A model generated the notes under the pieces. The model made no database searches. It was not told the origin of the DNA and saw only the letters and a program-made list of their open reading frames with translations. A stretch of 64,000 nucleotides of DNA from Fontibacterium sp040404065. Lineage in GTDB: Bacteria; Pseudomonadota; Alphaproteobacteria; Pelagibacterales; Pelagibacteraceae. A program made the translations under genes and the position numbers. Shown in pieces: positions 9,050 to 18,686 of the stretch. Numbering within the stretch: the stretch's first letter is position 1; the number at the start of each line of letters is the position of its first letter. The stretch lies in assembly GCA_040404065.1 (NCBI GenBank), contig JBBAJM010000001.1, one strand, 5' to 3'.

Positions 9050-9835
9050 CTATTTTTTAGAAAAAGACCTAATTTTATCTACAATACTATTAGATTTAAT
9101 TAATGATTCGCCGATTAAAAAAGTTCTTATATTTGTTTTTTTACATACATATGAAATTTCTTTTTTAGAACTAAAGCCGCTTTCGGAAATAATTACACGT
9201 TTTTTTAAGTCAAATTTTTTATAGAGTCTAACGGTGTTATTGATATCGGTACTAAAAGTTTTTAAATTTCTGTTATTGATACCGATCATGCTATTTTTAA
9301 AAGTTAAAGCAAAAGCTAACTCTTCGCTGTCATGAACCTCAATTATGGTGTCCATCCCGCATTGATTAGCTGCCTCATATAAATCATTAGCTATTTTTTT
9401 ACTTACAGCTGACAATAAAATTAAAATACAATCCGCACCATAAAATTTTGCTTCATAAACTTGAAATGGATCAATAAAAAAATCTTTAGCTAAAATTGGA
9501 ATATTGTGCATTTTTTTTATTTGTTTAATATAATTTTTATTACCAAGAAAAAAATTATTTTCTGTTAGCACAGAAAGACAAGTTGCACCTCCTTTTATAT
9601 ATTGCCTGGCTATATTCATGATATTAAAATTTTTTTTTAATAAACCTTTAGAGGGACTAGATTTTTTTAGTTCAGCTATAATAGAAATTTGGTTATTTTT
9701 TATATTATTTAGTATTTTTTTTTTAAATAAAGACTTTTTATTAGAATGGTATAAAAATTTATTAACTAATATGTTATTTTTATCTAAAATTATTTTTTTT
9801 TTTTTGTAGTTAATAATGTTACTTAAAAAATTCAT
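9050..9835 (-). CDS. trpC: Indole-3-glycerol-phosphate synthase
   Basis: Closes the indole ring of indole-3-glycerol phosphate from CdRP in tryptophan synthesis. 261 residues, single-function TIM barrel. 'IIAELKKSSPSKGLL' holds the conserved lysine and phosphate-contact residues, 'ILAKDFFIDPFQV' carries the second lysine region, and 'GINNRNLKTFSTD' and 'ISESGFSS' match the C-terminal family motifs. It overlaps trpD by four bases and ends the trpE-G-D-C operon. No trpF domain is fused. In relatives moaC and moeA separate it from lexA; here the 78 bases between them hold only the lexA operator region. Confidence 0.96.
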   Translation of the reverse strand: MNFLSNIINYKKKKIILDKNNILVNKFLYHSNKKSLFKKKILNNIKNNQISIIAELKKSSPSKGLLKKNFNIMNIARQYIKGGATCLSVLTENNFFLGNKNYIKQIKKMHNIPILAKDFFIDPFQVYEAKFYGADCILILLSAVSKKIANDLYEAANQCGMDTIIEVHDSEELAFALTFKNSMIGINNRNLKTFSTDINNTVRLYKKFDLKKRVIISESGFSSKKEISYVCKKTNIRTFLIGESLIKSNSIVDKIRSFSKK

Positions 9836-10833
9836 TGTTTAGTCAACTCTTTAATTTTGTTAATACCTTTTCCTGATAGCAAATAATTTTTAACTTTATA
9901 ATAAGCTTGCTTTAAGTTTTTTTCTTTATCAACAACTATTAAACCAGCCGCCGCATTTAAAGAAACGATTTCTAAAAAAGAATTATGTTTTCCTTTTAAA
10001 ATTTCAATTATTTTTTTACTATTATAAACGCTGTCTTTTCCAATAATTGATTTGAATTTATATTTTTTTTTAATAAAAGAATTAGGATTAACAATAAAAC
10101 TTTTAATCTTTCCTTTATTTAGTTCATAAACTTTAGTTTTCTTAAAAATAGATATTTCATCTAAACCGTCAGCACTATGAAAAACCCATGCTTTTTTATG
10201 TCCTAATTTTTTTAAGACTTTAATATAATCAAATAATAAGTTTTTATCAAAAATTCCTATTATTTGTCTTTTTACCAGACCAGGATTTATTAAAGGACCT
10301 AAAAGATTAAAAATTGTTTTAAATGGAAGATTTTTTCTTATCACAGCAACATTTTTCATTGCAATATGATAGTTTGGTGCGAATAAAAAAATAAATTTAT
10401 TTTTTATTATATTTTTTTCTAAATTTTTTTTGTTGTCAGTTATATTAACTCCAAGTCTCTCAAGAACGTCCGCAGAACCGCATTTTGAAGTGACAGATCT
10501 GTTACCATGCTTAACAACGTTAATGCCTAATCCTGCTAGAACAATGGCTGTTGCCGTGGATATGTTTAAAGTTTGCTTGCCATCACCACCAGTACCGCAA
10601 GTATCAATAGAGTTTACTGGGACTTTAACTTTAATTAATTTTTTTCTTAAGATTTTTGCCGAACATAAAATATTATTATAGTTAAAACCATTTCTAGTTA
10701 TTAAAGTTAATATTGATGAAATTAAATGTTCATTGATTTCTGCATTAATAATTTTTGTAAATAAAAAATTTAATTCTGAATCAGATACTTTCTCATTAAT
10801 TATTAATTTTGTTATTATTTTATTTAAAATCAT
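9832..10833 (-). CDS. trpD: Anthranilate phosphoribosyltransferase
   Basis: Transfers phosphoribose from PRPP to anthranilate. 333 residues, the monofunctional length. The glycine-rich PRPP/anthranilate signature 'DTCGTGGDGKQTLNIS' sits near residue 78, followed by 'VKHGNRSVTSKCGSADVLE' and 'NLLGPLINP', all conserved in TrpD. It overlaps trpG upstream and trpC downstream by four bases each (ATGA-type junctions), indicating translational coupling. Confidence 0.96.
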   Translation of the reverse strand: MILNKIITKLIINEKVSDSELNFLFTKIINAEINEHLISSILTLITRNGFNYNNILCSAKILRKKLIKVKVPVNSIDTCGTGGDGKQTLNISTATAIVLAGLGINVVKHGNRSVTSKCGSADVLERLGVNITDNKKNLEKNIIKNKFIFLFAPNYHIAMKNVAVIRKNLPFKTIFNLLGPLINPGLVKRQIIGIFDKNLLFDYIKVLKKLGHKKAWVFHSADGLDEISIFKKTKVYELNKGKIKSFIVNPNSFIKKKYKFKSIIGKDSVYNSKKIIEILKGKHNSFLEIVSLNAAAGLIVVDKEKNLKQAYYKVKNYLLSGKGINKIKELTKQ

Positions 10834-11402
10834 TTTATTTTAATAAAATTTTTAAAAATTATATTTCCAAAATTAGTTTTAATGCTTTCCGGATGAAATT
10901 GAATACCATAAAGATTATATTTTTTGTGATTTATTCCCATAATAATATTATCCGTTGTTTTAGCGGAGATTTCAAAATCATCACTTAGCGTTTTATTGTC
11001 AATAACTAAACTATGATATCTCGTAGCATAAAAATTTTTTGGAATTTCTTTAAATAGTTTCTTTCCGTTATGTATAATTTTGCTTAATTTTCCATGCATA
11101 ATAACTTTTGCCTTTATAATTTTTGCATTGAAAGCAGAGCCAATAATTTGATGACCAAGACAAATTCCTAAAATAGGTACTGTTTTATAAAATTTTTTGA
11201 CTAAATTTATACAAATGCCAGAACTATTTGGATGTCCTGGACCAGGTGATATTACTATTTTAGAAAATTTTTGTTTTTTAATTTGCTCTAAAGATATTTT
11301 ATCATTTCTATACACTTCAACTTTTGCGCCTAACTCAGATAGAGAATGAAAAATATTGTATGTAAAGCTATCGTAGTTATCTATTAAAAGTATTTTTTTC
11401 AT
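10830..11402 (-). CDS. trpG: Anthranilate synthase component II (glutamine amidotransferase)
   Basis: Class I glutamine amidotransferase that supplies ammonia to TrpE; homologues also serve aminodeoxychorismate synthase. 190 residues. The nucleophile is Cys81 in 'GICLGHQ', with His and Glu in 'FHPESI' near the C-terminus; 'DNYDSFTYN' is the usual start. It lies immediately after trpE with no gap and overlaps trpD by four bases. A dual role with PabB is possible, as in other small genomes with a single copy, but cannot be tested from this window. Confidence 0.95.
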   Translation of the reverse strand: MKKILLIDNYDSFTYNIFHSLSELGAKVEVYRNDKISLEQIKKQKFSKIVISPGPGHPNSSGICINLVKKFYKTVPILGICLGHQIIGSAFNAKIIKAKVIMHGKLSKIIHNGKKLFKEIPKNFYATRYHSLVIDNKTLSDDFEISAKTTDNIIMGINHKKYNLYGIQFHPESIKTNFGNIIFKNFIKIK

Positions 11403-12866
11403 TTATTTTGAAGCTTCTAATAACGCTTTAGCTTTATTAATAGTTTCTTTGTATTCATTTAAAGGGATGCTATCTGCAACAATGCCAGCTCCTGATTGAA
11501 CATATATTTTATTATTAATTATTAAGGCAGTTCTTAATGCTATACATGTGTCCATTTCATTATTAGGAGTAAAATATCCAATTCCTCCGGCATATAATTT
11601 TCTTTTAGATGCTTCTAAATCATCAATAATTTCCATGGCTCTTATTTTTGGCGCGCCAGATACAGTTCCAGCAGGAAAGCCAGCAAACAAAGTATCTAGT
11701 AGCGAATTTTTATTATCAAAATCACCAACTACATTTGAGACTATATGCATAACGTGAGAATATTTTTCAATTTTAAATTTTTCATCAACTTTAACTGTGC
11801 CAATTTTAGAAACTTTGCCCACATCATTGCGACCTAAATCTAGAAGCATAAGATGTTCGGAGATTTCTTTTTTATCATTTAAAAGTTCTTTTTCTAACTT
11901 AAGATCCTCTTTAAAATTTTTTCCTCTTCGTCTAGTTCCTGCGATTGGCCTTATTGTAATTTTATTATTTCTCACCCTTACTAAAATTTCAGGACTACTA
12001 CCCGCTATCTGAAAATTACTGAAATTAAAAAAGAACATGAAAGGAGAGGGATTTAGTACTTTTAATTTTTTATAAAAATCAATAGGAGATTTATTCAATT
12101 TTCTTTCAAATCTTTGACTTAAAACAACTTGGAATATTTCTCCGTTATTTATTAGTTTCTTAGCTTTTATTACAGAGTTTAAAAAATTTCTTTTGGTAAT
12201 ATTACTTTTTATTTTATTTCTATTATCCTTTTTTTTTAAGATTTCTTTAGAGTATGATATTCTATTTATTTGTGAGGCAAAGTTTTCTATCTCCTTGCAC
12301 TTGTTCTGGTATATTTTTTTTAAGGAATTTTTTTTATATTTTTTAAAAATATTTTGTATAAAAAATATTTTCTTTTTTTCATTATCATAAATTATAACAA
12401 GTTGTGGACGCATTAATTTTAAATCAGGTATATTTAAGTCGTTTTTGCAATTATTTGATATTTTTTCTTTAAATCTAATAATGTCATAACCCAAATACCC
12501 AGCTAACATTGCTGACATAAGAGGTGTTTTGCTGGATGTTTTGAAATGAAAATTTTTAATTAAATTATTTAGATAGTTATAAGGATTTTTTTTTTTAATT
12601 TTTAATATTTTTTTATTTAAAGTACGAATTATTTGATTATTATTAACCTCAATAGTTAAATCAGGATTAAAGCCAAAGATTGTGTATCGTCCTCTGATTT
12701 TATCTTTTTCTACAGATTCAAATACAAAACTTTCTTTATTCAAAGACACTAATTCTATTAAATTATCTACAGCTAATAATCCTTTGATTTTCTGAAACGT
12801 GTAAATTTGAGAAAAATTATTTAAATTGAGATTATTTTTAAATTTTTCATAACTAGAAAAAATCAT
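11403..12866 (-). CDS. trpE: Anthranilate synthase component I
   Basis: Converts chorismate to anthranilate using ammonia from TrpG. 487 residues. The N-terminal part carries 'FVFESVEKDKIRGRYT', the region of the tryptophan feedback site (an LLES-type motif in other species). The chorismate-binding domain has 'PIAGTRRRGKN', 'LDLGRNDVGKVS', 'AGFPAGTVSGAPKIRAMEI' and 'GGIGYF'. The start at 12866 is followed closely by a lysine/asparagine-rich leader. Two bases separate it from the upstream PpiD-like stub, so both probably share a promoter. No leader peptide with tryptophan codons is visible, so attenuation is not supported. Confidence 0.95.
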   Translation of the reverse strand: MIFSSYEKFKNNLNLNNFSQIYTFQKIKGLLAVDNLIELVSLNKESFVFESVEKDKIRGRYTIFGFNPDLTIEVNNNQIIRTLNKKILKIKKKNPYNYLNNLIKNFHFKTSSKTPLMSAMLAGYLGYDIIRFKEKISNNCKNDLNIPDLKLMRPQLVIIYDNEKKKIFFIQNIFKKYKKNSLKKIYQNKCKEIENFASQINRISYSKEILKKKDNRNKIKSNITKRNFLNSVIKAKKLINNGEIFQVVLSQRFERKLNKSPIDFYKKLKVLNPSPFMFFFNFSNFQIAGSSPEILVRVRNNKITIRPIAGTRRRGKNFKEDLKLEKELLNDKKEISEHLMLLDLGRNDVGKVSKIGTVKVDEKFKIEKYSHVMHIVSNVVGDFDNKNSLLDTLFAGFPAGTVSGAPKIRAMEIIDDLEASKRKLYAGGIGYFTPNNEMDTCIALRTALIINNKIYVQSGAGIVADSIPLNEYKETINKAKALLEASK

Positions 12867-12868
12867 TT

Positions 12869-13495
12869 TTATACATTTTTTAGATAATCATTTAATCTTT
12901 TTTCGTAAATTATAATTTTGTAAATTTTACTTAATGAGTCTTCATAAAGAGAATTAATCTTATTTTTTAATAAATTTTCTGAAATCTTTTTAGTAGTAGG
13001 AATATACCCAGAAACAGAATCTATAATTATTTTTCTTTTTAGATTTTTTGTAATTTGGTCTTCAATAGTTTTAGAATTAATATTTCTTTCAAGTAAAAAT
13101 TTTTCATATTTAGTTCTTGAAAAATTTTGATTTTCCCTAAATTCCGGAGCATTTTTTATTTCTATAATTATTGTTTCATCATTGATAATAACACCAGATT
13201 TTTTTGAATGAATTTTTAAAAGTTTTTCAGATATAATATTAGAAATCGCAACTATATGAATATTTTTTTCGATAGCAGATTTTTTACTTGTAACATTATT
13301 AATTCTCATCACATTATCAAATTCTAATAAAAAATTATTAAAAGAGATTTCTTCACCGTTAATTTCAGCTATTGAATTACTATAATTGGATTTAAAAAAA
13401 CCGTTTATTCCCCAAAATACGAAACTTAAAGCAATTAATGATATAAAAATTTTAGCTATTAGAGTTTCAGAAAATTTTCTTAAAGAAGATAGCAT
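12869..13495 (-). CDS. PpiD/SurA N-terminal-like membrane-anchored protein lacking a PPIase domain
   Basis: 208 residues. Residues ~12-32 form one membrane segment after a short basic N-terminus, followed by a region like the SurA/PpiD N-terminal chaperone domain: 'AEINGEEISFNNFLLEFDN' and the helices after it. The parvulin-type prolyl isomerase domain and C-terminal part seen in PpiD (usually above 600 residues) are missing; the frame ends at a clean stop and trpE starts two bases later. In other alphaproteobacteria a full peptidyl-prolyl isomerase gene lies between tpiA and trpE, so this is best read as a shortened orthologue, possibly a periplasmic holdase tethered to the inner membrane. 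It is divergent from tpiA. Confidence 0.75.
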   Translation of the reverse strand: MLSSLRKFSETLIAKIFISLIALSFVFWGINGFFKSNYSNSIAEINGEEISFNNFLLEFDNVMRINNVTSKKSAIEKNIHIVAISNIISEKLLKIHSKKSGVIINDETIIIEIKNAPEFRENQNFSRTKYEKFLLERNINSKTIEDQITKNLKRKIIIDSVSGYIPTTKKISENLLKNKINSLYEDSLSKIYKIIIYEKRLNDYLKNV

Positions 13496-13541
13496 TTAAT
13501 ATTTTAAAAATGTTTTGTTTTAGTTTAGATATAACTGATTT

Positions 13542-14294
13542 ATGAATAAAACTATATATTTCATTGCCAATTGGAAAATGAATGGAAATTACAACTCCAT
13601 TAAAGATATAGAAAGAGTTGTTAGTTTTTTAAAAAAAAAGGCCAATTCCAGTTTCAATAAAATTATATTTTGCCCTCCATTAAATTTATTAAATTATTTT
13701 AGAAAAAATATTAAAAATAAATTAATAGATTTTGGAGCTCAAGACATTAGTAAGTTTAATTTAAATTATGGTCCTTATACGGGGCAACTAAGCGGAAAAA
13801 TGTTAAAAGATTCTGGAGCAAACTATGTGATTATTGGTCATTCAGAAAAAAGATTATTAGATGAAGATTTTATAACAATTAAACAAAAGATTAATTCTGC
13901 TATAAAAAGCAAACTCAAAGTTATTTTTTGTATAGGAGAAAATCTTTCTCAAAAGAAAAAAAGATTGTCCTTAAAAGTTTTAAAAAAACAAATTTCTCAA
14001 TCTTTAGAAAAAAAGAATATTAACAATGTAATTATTGCATATGAACCAATTTGGTCTATTGGAACTGGAATTTTACCAACTAACGATTATTTACGCTTGA
14101 TTTATGCAAAACTTAATATTTTTTTGAAAGATAAATATAAAATTAAAACACCAATAATGCTTTACGGAGGGTCAGTTACATCAGATAATGTTGCAAGTTT
14201 AGGTAATATTAGTTTAATATCAGGTTTTCTAATTGGAGGAGCTTCTTTAAAAAGTAAAAGCTTTATAAAAATTATAAAAAATTATTTTATTTAA
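13542..14294 (+). CDS. tpiA: Triosephosphate isomerase
   Basis: Interconverts dihydroxyacetone phosphate and glyceraldehyde 3-phosphate. 250 residues, TIM barrel. Lys12 in 'NWKMNG', the electrophilic histidine in 'IIGHSEKR', the catalytic glutamate in 'AYEPIWSIGTG' and the phosphate loop 'YGGSV' are all present. It diverges from the PpiD-like gene across 46 bases, which should hold both promoters, and runs into secG four bases later. Confidence 0.97.
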   Translation: MNKTIYFIANWKMNGNYNSIKDIERVVSFLKKKANSSFNKIIFCPPLNLLNYFRKNIKNKLIDFGAQDISKFNLNYGPYTGQLSGKMLKDSGANYVIIGHSEKRLLDEDFITIKQKINSAIKSKLKVIFCIGENLSQKKKRLSLKVLKKQISQSLEKKNINNVIIAYEPIWSIGTGILPTNDYLRLIYAKLNIFLKDKYKIKTPIMLYGGSVTSDNVASLGNISLISGFLIGGASLKSKSFIKIIKNYFI

Positions 14295-14297
14295 ACA

Positions 14298-14603
14298 ATG
14301 GAAACAATTTTATTAATCATTCATATAATTCTTGCTGTACTTTTAATCTCTTCTGTGTTGCTCCAAAAATCTGATGGAGGGGCTCTTGGAATTGGTGGTA
14401 GTAGCAATGACTTGATGTCATCTAGAACTGCTGGAAATTTTTTAACTAAATTCACGGCAGTAGTCGCTACTTTATTTATTTTAACCAGCATTTCATTAAC
14501 GTTAGTTAATAAAAAAGATACTTCTAATAAATCTATTATTGATAAAATTGAAAAATTAGATAAAAATAGTAGTTCCCAACCCAAAATTCCAAATTCAAAA
14601 TAA
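14298..14603 (+). CDS. secG: Preprotein translocase subunit SecG
   Basis: Small inner membrane partner of SecYE. 101 residues with two membrane helices (about 3-22 and 52-70) joined by the conserved loop 'LLQKSDGGALGIGGSS'. The charged, asparagine- and lysine-rich tail is variable in the family. It follows tpiA by four bases and precedes pyrG, the common alphaproteobacterial order. Confidence 0.92.
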   Translation: METILLIIHIILAVLLISSVLLQKSDGGALGIGGSSNDLMSSRTAGNFLTKFTAVVATLFILTSISLTLVNKKDTSNKSIIDKIEKLDKNSSSQPKIPNSK

Positions 14604-14658
14604 TTTAGTTTTACTATTTTCTTTGTGATTATTATTAAATAATCTATAGTTTACTTCC

Positions 14659-16290
14659 ATGGTCCGTTTTATTTTTGTAACTGGCGGCGTGGTATCATCT
14701 CTTGGCAAAGGTATCGCTTCAGCTTCAATAGCAACGTTATTACAATCCCGAGGATATAAAATAAGAATTAGAAAACTTGATCCATATTTAAATATTGATC
14801 CAGGAACTATGAACCCTTATGAGCATGGAGAAGTCTATGTAACAGAAGATGGTGCCGAAACAGATTTGGATTTAGGACATTATGAAAGATTTACAGGAAT
14901 AAACTCAAAAAAATCTGACAATATTACTACAGGTAAAATTTATCAAAATATAATAACCAAAGAAAGAAATGGTGGTTATAAAGGGGCAACAGTTCAGATT
15001 ATTCCTCATGTTACAGATGAGATAAAAAAATTTATTACTAGCAATTTAACAAATGAAGATTTTGTAATCTGTGAAATAGGAGGAACAGTAGGCGATATTG
15101 AGAGTTTGCCTTTTTTAGAAGCAATTAGACAATACTCAAATGAATCAAGAAGTAAAAACTGTTTATTCATTCATTTAACATTAGTTCCATATATTAAAAG
15201 TGCTGCAGAATTAAAAACAAAACCAACTCAACATTCTGTAAAAGAATTAAGAAGTATAGGTATTCAACCCGATATGATATTATGTCGTTCTGAAAGTTTA
15301 ATTCCTGACGATGAAAAGGCTAAAATTGCTTTATTTTGCAACGTGGATAAATCAAATGTATTTCAATCCATAGACGTTAAATCAATTTATGAAGTTCCTA
15401 TTAAATATCAAGAAGAAGGCCTAGATAAAAAAATATTAGATCACTTTGGAATAGTTAGTAAAAAAATAGCAAATTTAGAAAATTGGAAAAAATTTAACAA
15501 AAAACTTACTACAAAAAAAGAAAATGTTAAAATTTCTATTGTGGGCAAATATACTCATTTAAAAGATGCCTATAAATCTTTAAATGAGGCTTTGATACAT
15601 GCTTCTGTTTACAGTAATGTTAATTTAGATCTAAATTGGATTGAATCTTCAGATATAAAAAATTTAAAAGATTTAGAATATAAGCTAAAAGATTCTAATG
15701 GAATTTTAATACCAGGCGGGTTTGGTAGACGTGGAGTTGAAGGAAAAATTTTATCTATTTATTTTGCAAGAACTAAAAAAATTCCTTTTTTAGGAATTTG
15801 TTTTGGAATGCAAATATCAATTATTGAAGCTGCAAGAAGCCTATTAGGATTAAAGAATTCAAATTCAACAGAGTTGTCGAATACTAAAAATCCAGTTGTT
15901 TGCCTGATAGATGAATGGACTAAAGGGAATAAAATTTTAAAAGGTGAAAAATATAAAATAGGAGGGTCTATGAGATTAGGTTCCTACCCAGCTAAAATTA
16001 AAAAAAATTCATTGCTTTATAAAATTTATGGAAACAAGACCTTAATTCACGAAAGACATAGACACAGATATGAAGTAAACACTTCATATAAAGCAATGTT
16101 AGAAAAAAAAGGGGTTGTATTTTCAGCCAATTCTCCAGATGGAAAATTACCCGAAGCTATAGAATTAAAAGATCATCCTTGGTTTTTAGGAGTTCAATTT
16201 CACCCAGAGTTAAAATCTAGACCTTTTGAACCTCATAAAATATTCGTTTCTTTTATTCAAGCCGCTATTAAAAATAAAAATTTAAATTAA
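14659..16290 (+). CDS. pyrG: CTP synthase
   Basis: Makes CTP from UTP, ATP and glutamine. 543 residues, full length. The N-terminal synthetase domain starts 'FVTGGVVSSLGKGI' and has 'DPYLNIDPGTMNPYEHGEVYVT'. The C-terminal class I amidotransferase domain has the nucleophile in 'GICFGMQ' near residue 380 and His/Glu in 'FHPELKSRP'. A 55-base spacer after secG may hold its own promoter. Its stop shares one base with the kdsA ATG. Confidence 0.97.
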   Translation: MVRFIFVTGGVVSSLGKGIASASIATLLQSRGYKIRIRKLDPYLNIDPGTMNPYEHGEVYVTEDGAETDLDLGHYERFTGINSKKSDNITTGKIYQNIITKERNGGYKGATVQIIPHVTDEIKKFITSNLTNEDFVICEIGGTVGDIESLPFLEAIRQYSNESRSKNCLFIHLTLVPYIKSAAELKTKPTQHSVKELRSIGIQPDMILCRSESLIPDDEKAKIALFCNVDKSNVFQSIDVKSIYEVPIKYQEEGLDKKILDHFGIVSKKIANLENWKKFNKKLTTKKENVKISIVGKYTHLKDAYKSLNEALIHASVYSNVNLDLNWIESSDIKNLKDLEYKLKDSNGILIPGGFGRRGVEGKILSIYFARTKKIPFLGICFGMQISIIEAARSLLGLKNSNSTELSNTKNPVVCLIDEWTKGNKILKGEKYKIGGSMRLGSYPAKIKKNSLLYKIYGNKTLIHERHRHRYEVNTSYKAMLEKKGVVFSANSPDGKLPEAIELKDHPWFLGVQFHPELKSRPFEPHKIFVSFIQAAIKNKNLN

Positions 16291-17117
16291 TGAAAAATAA
16301 AATTATTAAAGTAAAAAAAATAAATATAGGAAATAAACTTCCCCTAACTTTAATTGCAGGACCATGTCAAATCGAAAGCAAGGATCATTGCCATATGATT
16401 GCTGCAAAAATTCAAGAAATCGCAGATAAGTTGAATATTGGATTTATCTTCAAAAGTTCTTTTGATAAAGCCAATAGAACAAGTTTAAAATCCGCAAGAG
16501 GAATTGGATTAGATAAATCTTTATCCATATTTGAATACATTGCCAAAGATTTAGATCTTCCCATTTTGACTGACGTTCACAATGAAGAGCAATGTAAAAT
16601 AGTTTCTAAAGTAGTTGATGTGATACAAATCCCAGCCTTCTTATGCAGACAAACAGATTTATTAGTTGCTGCTGCAAAAACAAACAAAGTTATTAATATT
16701 AAAAAAGGTCAATTTCTAGCTCCTTGGGACATGAAAAATGTCATTAAGAAAATTGAAGAAAGTGGTAATGACAAAATACTTATTACAGAAAGAGGAGTTA
16801 GCTTTGGTTACAATACGTTAATATCAGATATGCGTTCATTGACTATTTTGTCTGAACTTGGCTATCCTGTCGTTTATGATGCTACTCATTCAGTTCAGCA
16901 ACCAGGAGGAAAAGGAGATAGCAGTGGGGGCGAAAGACAGTTTGTAAGCTCACTATCAAGAGCCGCTGTTGCAGTTGGTATTTCTACAATTTTTTTAGAA
17001 ACTCATGACAACCCTGATAAAGCGCCCTCTGATGGAGCAAATATGATCCCTTTAAATAGTTTAGAAAAGTTACTTAAAAATTTAATAGCTATCGATAAAA
17101 TAATTAAATCAAATTAG
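16290..17117 (+). CDS. kdsA: 3-deoxy-8-phosphooctulonate (Kdo-8-P) synthase
   Basis: Condenses phosphoenolpyruvate with arabinose 5-phosphate to make Kdo-8-P for the LPS inner core. 275 residues. 'IAGPCQIES', 'FKSSFDKANRTS', 'LTDVHNEEQC', 'IQIPAFLCRQTDLL' and 'DATHSVQQPGG' are family motifs. The aldolase TIM barrel appears complete. It overlaps pyrG by one base and is followed four bases later by eno, whose product enolase makes its substrate PEP. Confidence 0.96.
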   Translation: MKNKIIKVKKINIGNKLPLTLIAGPCQIESKDHCHMIAAKIQEIADKLNIGFIFKSSFDKANRTSLKSARGIGLDKSLSIFEYIAKDLDLPILTDVHNEEQCKIVSKVVDVIQIPAFLCRQTDLLVAAAKTNKVINIKKGQFLAPWDMKNVIKKIEESGNDKILITERGVSFGYNTLISDMRSLTILSELGYPVVYDATHSVQQPGGKGDSSGGERQFVSSLSRAAVAVGISTIFLETHDNPDKAPSDGANMIPLNSLEKLLKNLIAIDKIIKSN

Positions 17118-17121
17118 TATA

Positions 17122-18384
17122 ATGTCGGTCATTAAATCAACTAAAGCGAGACAGGTTTTTGATAGCAGAGGATTTCCAACAGTTGAAGCTGAAATTGTAT
17201 TATCAGATGGTTCTGTAGGACAATCAATTGTACCGTCAGGAGCCTCAACAGGATCTTATGAAGCCCATGAACTTAGAGACAAAAGTACTGAATATTTAAA
17301 AAAAGGTGTTTTGCAAGCTGTAAAAAATATAAATTTAAAAATTAACAAAGTAATTAAAAACACTTCAGTTTTTAATCAAAAAAAAATAGATCAAATTTTG
17401 ATTGAATTAGACGGAACTGAAAATAAAAAAAAATTAGGGGCCAATGCTATACTTGCAGTTTCTATTGCAGCTGCAAAAGCTGCAGCTATATCAAAAAAAA
17501 TACCATTATATAAATACTTAGGGGCAGGCAAAATAAACATATTACCTTTTCCAATGCTTAACATAATTAATGGCGGAGCTCATGCAAGTAACTCCCTTCA
17601 AATACAAGAATTTATGATTAGACCAGACGGTGCAAAATCATTTAAAGAATGTTTAAAAATGTCTTTTTTAGTTATTCAAAATTTGAAAGAAGAATTAAAA
17701 TTAAAAAATTATAATACAAATCTTGGTGACGAAGGCGGGTTCGCACCTTCATTTGATAGCGATGAAAAAGCAATAGAGTATATTATTAAAGCAGTTAAAA
17801 AAGCCGGCTTAAAAATAGGCAAAGATATTAATATTTGCTTAGATGTTGCCGCTAATGAACTTTACTCTTCTGGAAAATATAAAATTAAAGAAGATAAGAA
17901 GCCTATAACATCTGATGAGTTAATTAATTATTATCAAAAATTGTGTAATAAATTTCCAATTGTTTCTATCGAAGACCCTGTTTTTGAGGATGATTGGAAT
18001 GTTTGGAAAGAATTAACTAGAAGGCTAGGAAAAAAAATTCAAATTGTTGGTGATGATCTTTTTGTTACAAATTTAATACGTTTAAAAAAGGGAGTTTCAG
18101 AATTAGCCGCTAATGCAATATTAATTAAACCAAATCAAATTGGCACTGTTACAGAAACTTTAGATGTTATTAATTTTGCAAAAAAAAATAATTTTAACAC
18201 AATTATTTCTCATCGTTCCGGCGATAGTGAAGATACATTTATTGCTGACTTAGCTGTTGCGACTAAATCTTCTCAAATTAAAACAGGATCTTTGGCTAGA
18301 TCTGAAAGAGTTGCAAAATATAACAGACTGTTAAGAATAGAAGAAGAGTTGGGAAAAACTGCCCAAATGTCAAAATTACAATGA
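17122..18384 (+). CDS. eno: Enolase
   Basis: Interconverts 2-phosphoglycerate and phosphoenolpyruvate; a component of glycolysis/gluconeogenesis. 420 residues. 'ARQVFDSRGFPTVEAE', 'GASTGSYEA', the catalytic acid region 'GDEGGFAPS', the Mg ligands in 'DVAANELY', 'SIEDPVFEDDW' and 'VGDDLFVTN', and 'LIKPNQIGT' with the catalytic lysine and 'SHRSGDSED' near the end are all visible. It overlaps the ftsB-like gene by four bases. Confidence 0.98.
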   Translation: MSVIKSTKARQVFDSRGFPTVEAEIVLSDGSVGQSIVPSGASTGSYEAHELRDKSTEYLKKGVLQAVKNINLKINKVIKNTSVFNQKKIDQILIELDGTENKKKLGANAILAVSIAAAKAAAISKKIPLYKYLGAGKINILPFPMLNIINGGAHASNSLQIQEFMIRPDGAKSFKECLKMSFLVIQNLKEELKLKNYNTNLGDEGGFAPSFDSDEKAIEYIIKAVKKAGLKIGKDINICLDVAANELYSSGKYKIKEDKKPITSDELINYYQKLCNKFPIVSIEDPVFEDDWNVWKELTRRLGKKIQIVGDDLFVTNLIRLKKGVSELAANAILIKPNQIGTVTETLDVINFAKKNNFNTIISHRSGDSEDTFIADLAVATKSSQIKTGSLARSERVAKYNRLLRIEEELGKTAQMSKLQ

Positions 18385-18686
18385 ATAATCTATTAGGTTC
18401 TATTTCTGAAAAAAAAATTTTTTTTTTACTAATTTTAATAATTCTGTATGTTTTATACAATTTTTTTGGAGGTGACAGGGGTCTTATTGAATATTTTAAA
18501 AAAAGAACAATATTAAAAGAATTTCAAGAAAAGAATTTAGAAATTACAAAAGAAATTCATTTTTTATCAAGAAAGAATGATTTTCTATCCGTTAATATAA
18601 ATAAAGATTATTTAGATGAAATATATAGAGATTATTTTATTCTAGGTAAAAAAGGTGAAAAAATTTATATTATCAATCAAAAATGA
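18381..18686 (+). CDS. ftsB: FtsB-like septum formation initiator protein
   Basis: 101 residues with a short cytoplasmic start, one membrane helix at about 13-30 and a charged, probably coiled-coil periplasmic part, the plan of FtsB/DivIC, which joins FtsL and FtsQ at the division site. Sequence identity motifs are weak in this family, so the call leans on topology, length and position: in alphaproteobacteria this gene follows eno. It overlaps eno and lipA by four bases each. Relatives carry pdhABC and lpd between this gene and lipA; none are here. Confidence 0.78.
   Translation: MNNLLGSISEKKIFFLLILIILYVLYNFFGGDRGLIEYFKKRTILKEFQEKNLEITKEIHFLSRKNDFLSVNINKDYLDEIYRDYFILGKKGEKIYIINQK

Noticed and set aside
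12867..13541. Tryptophan attenuator before trpE
   Set aside because: Only two bases separate trpE from the PpiD-like gene, and no Trp-rich leader peptide with alternative hairpins is present.
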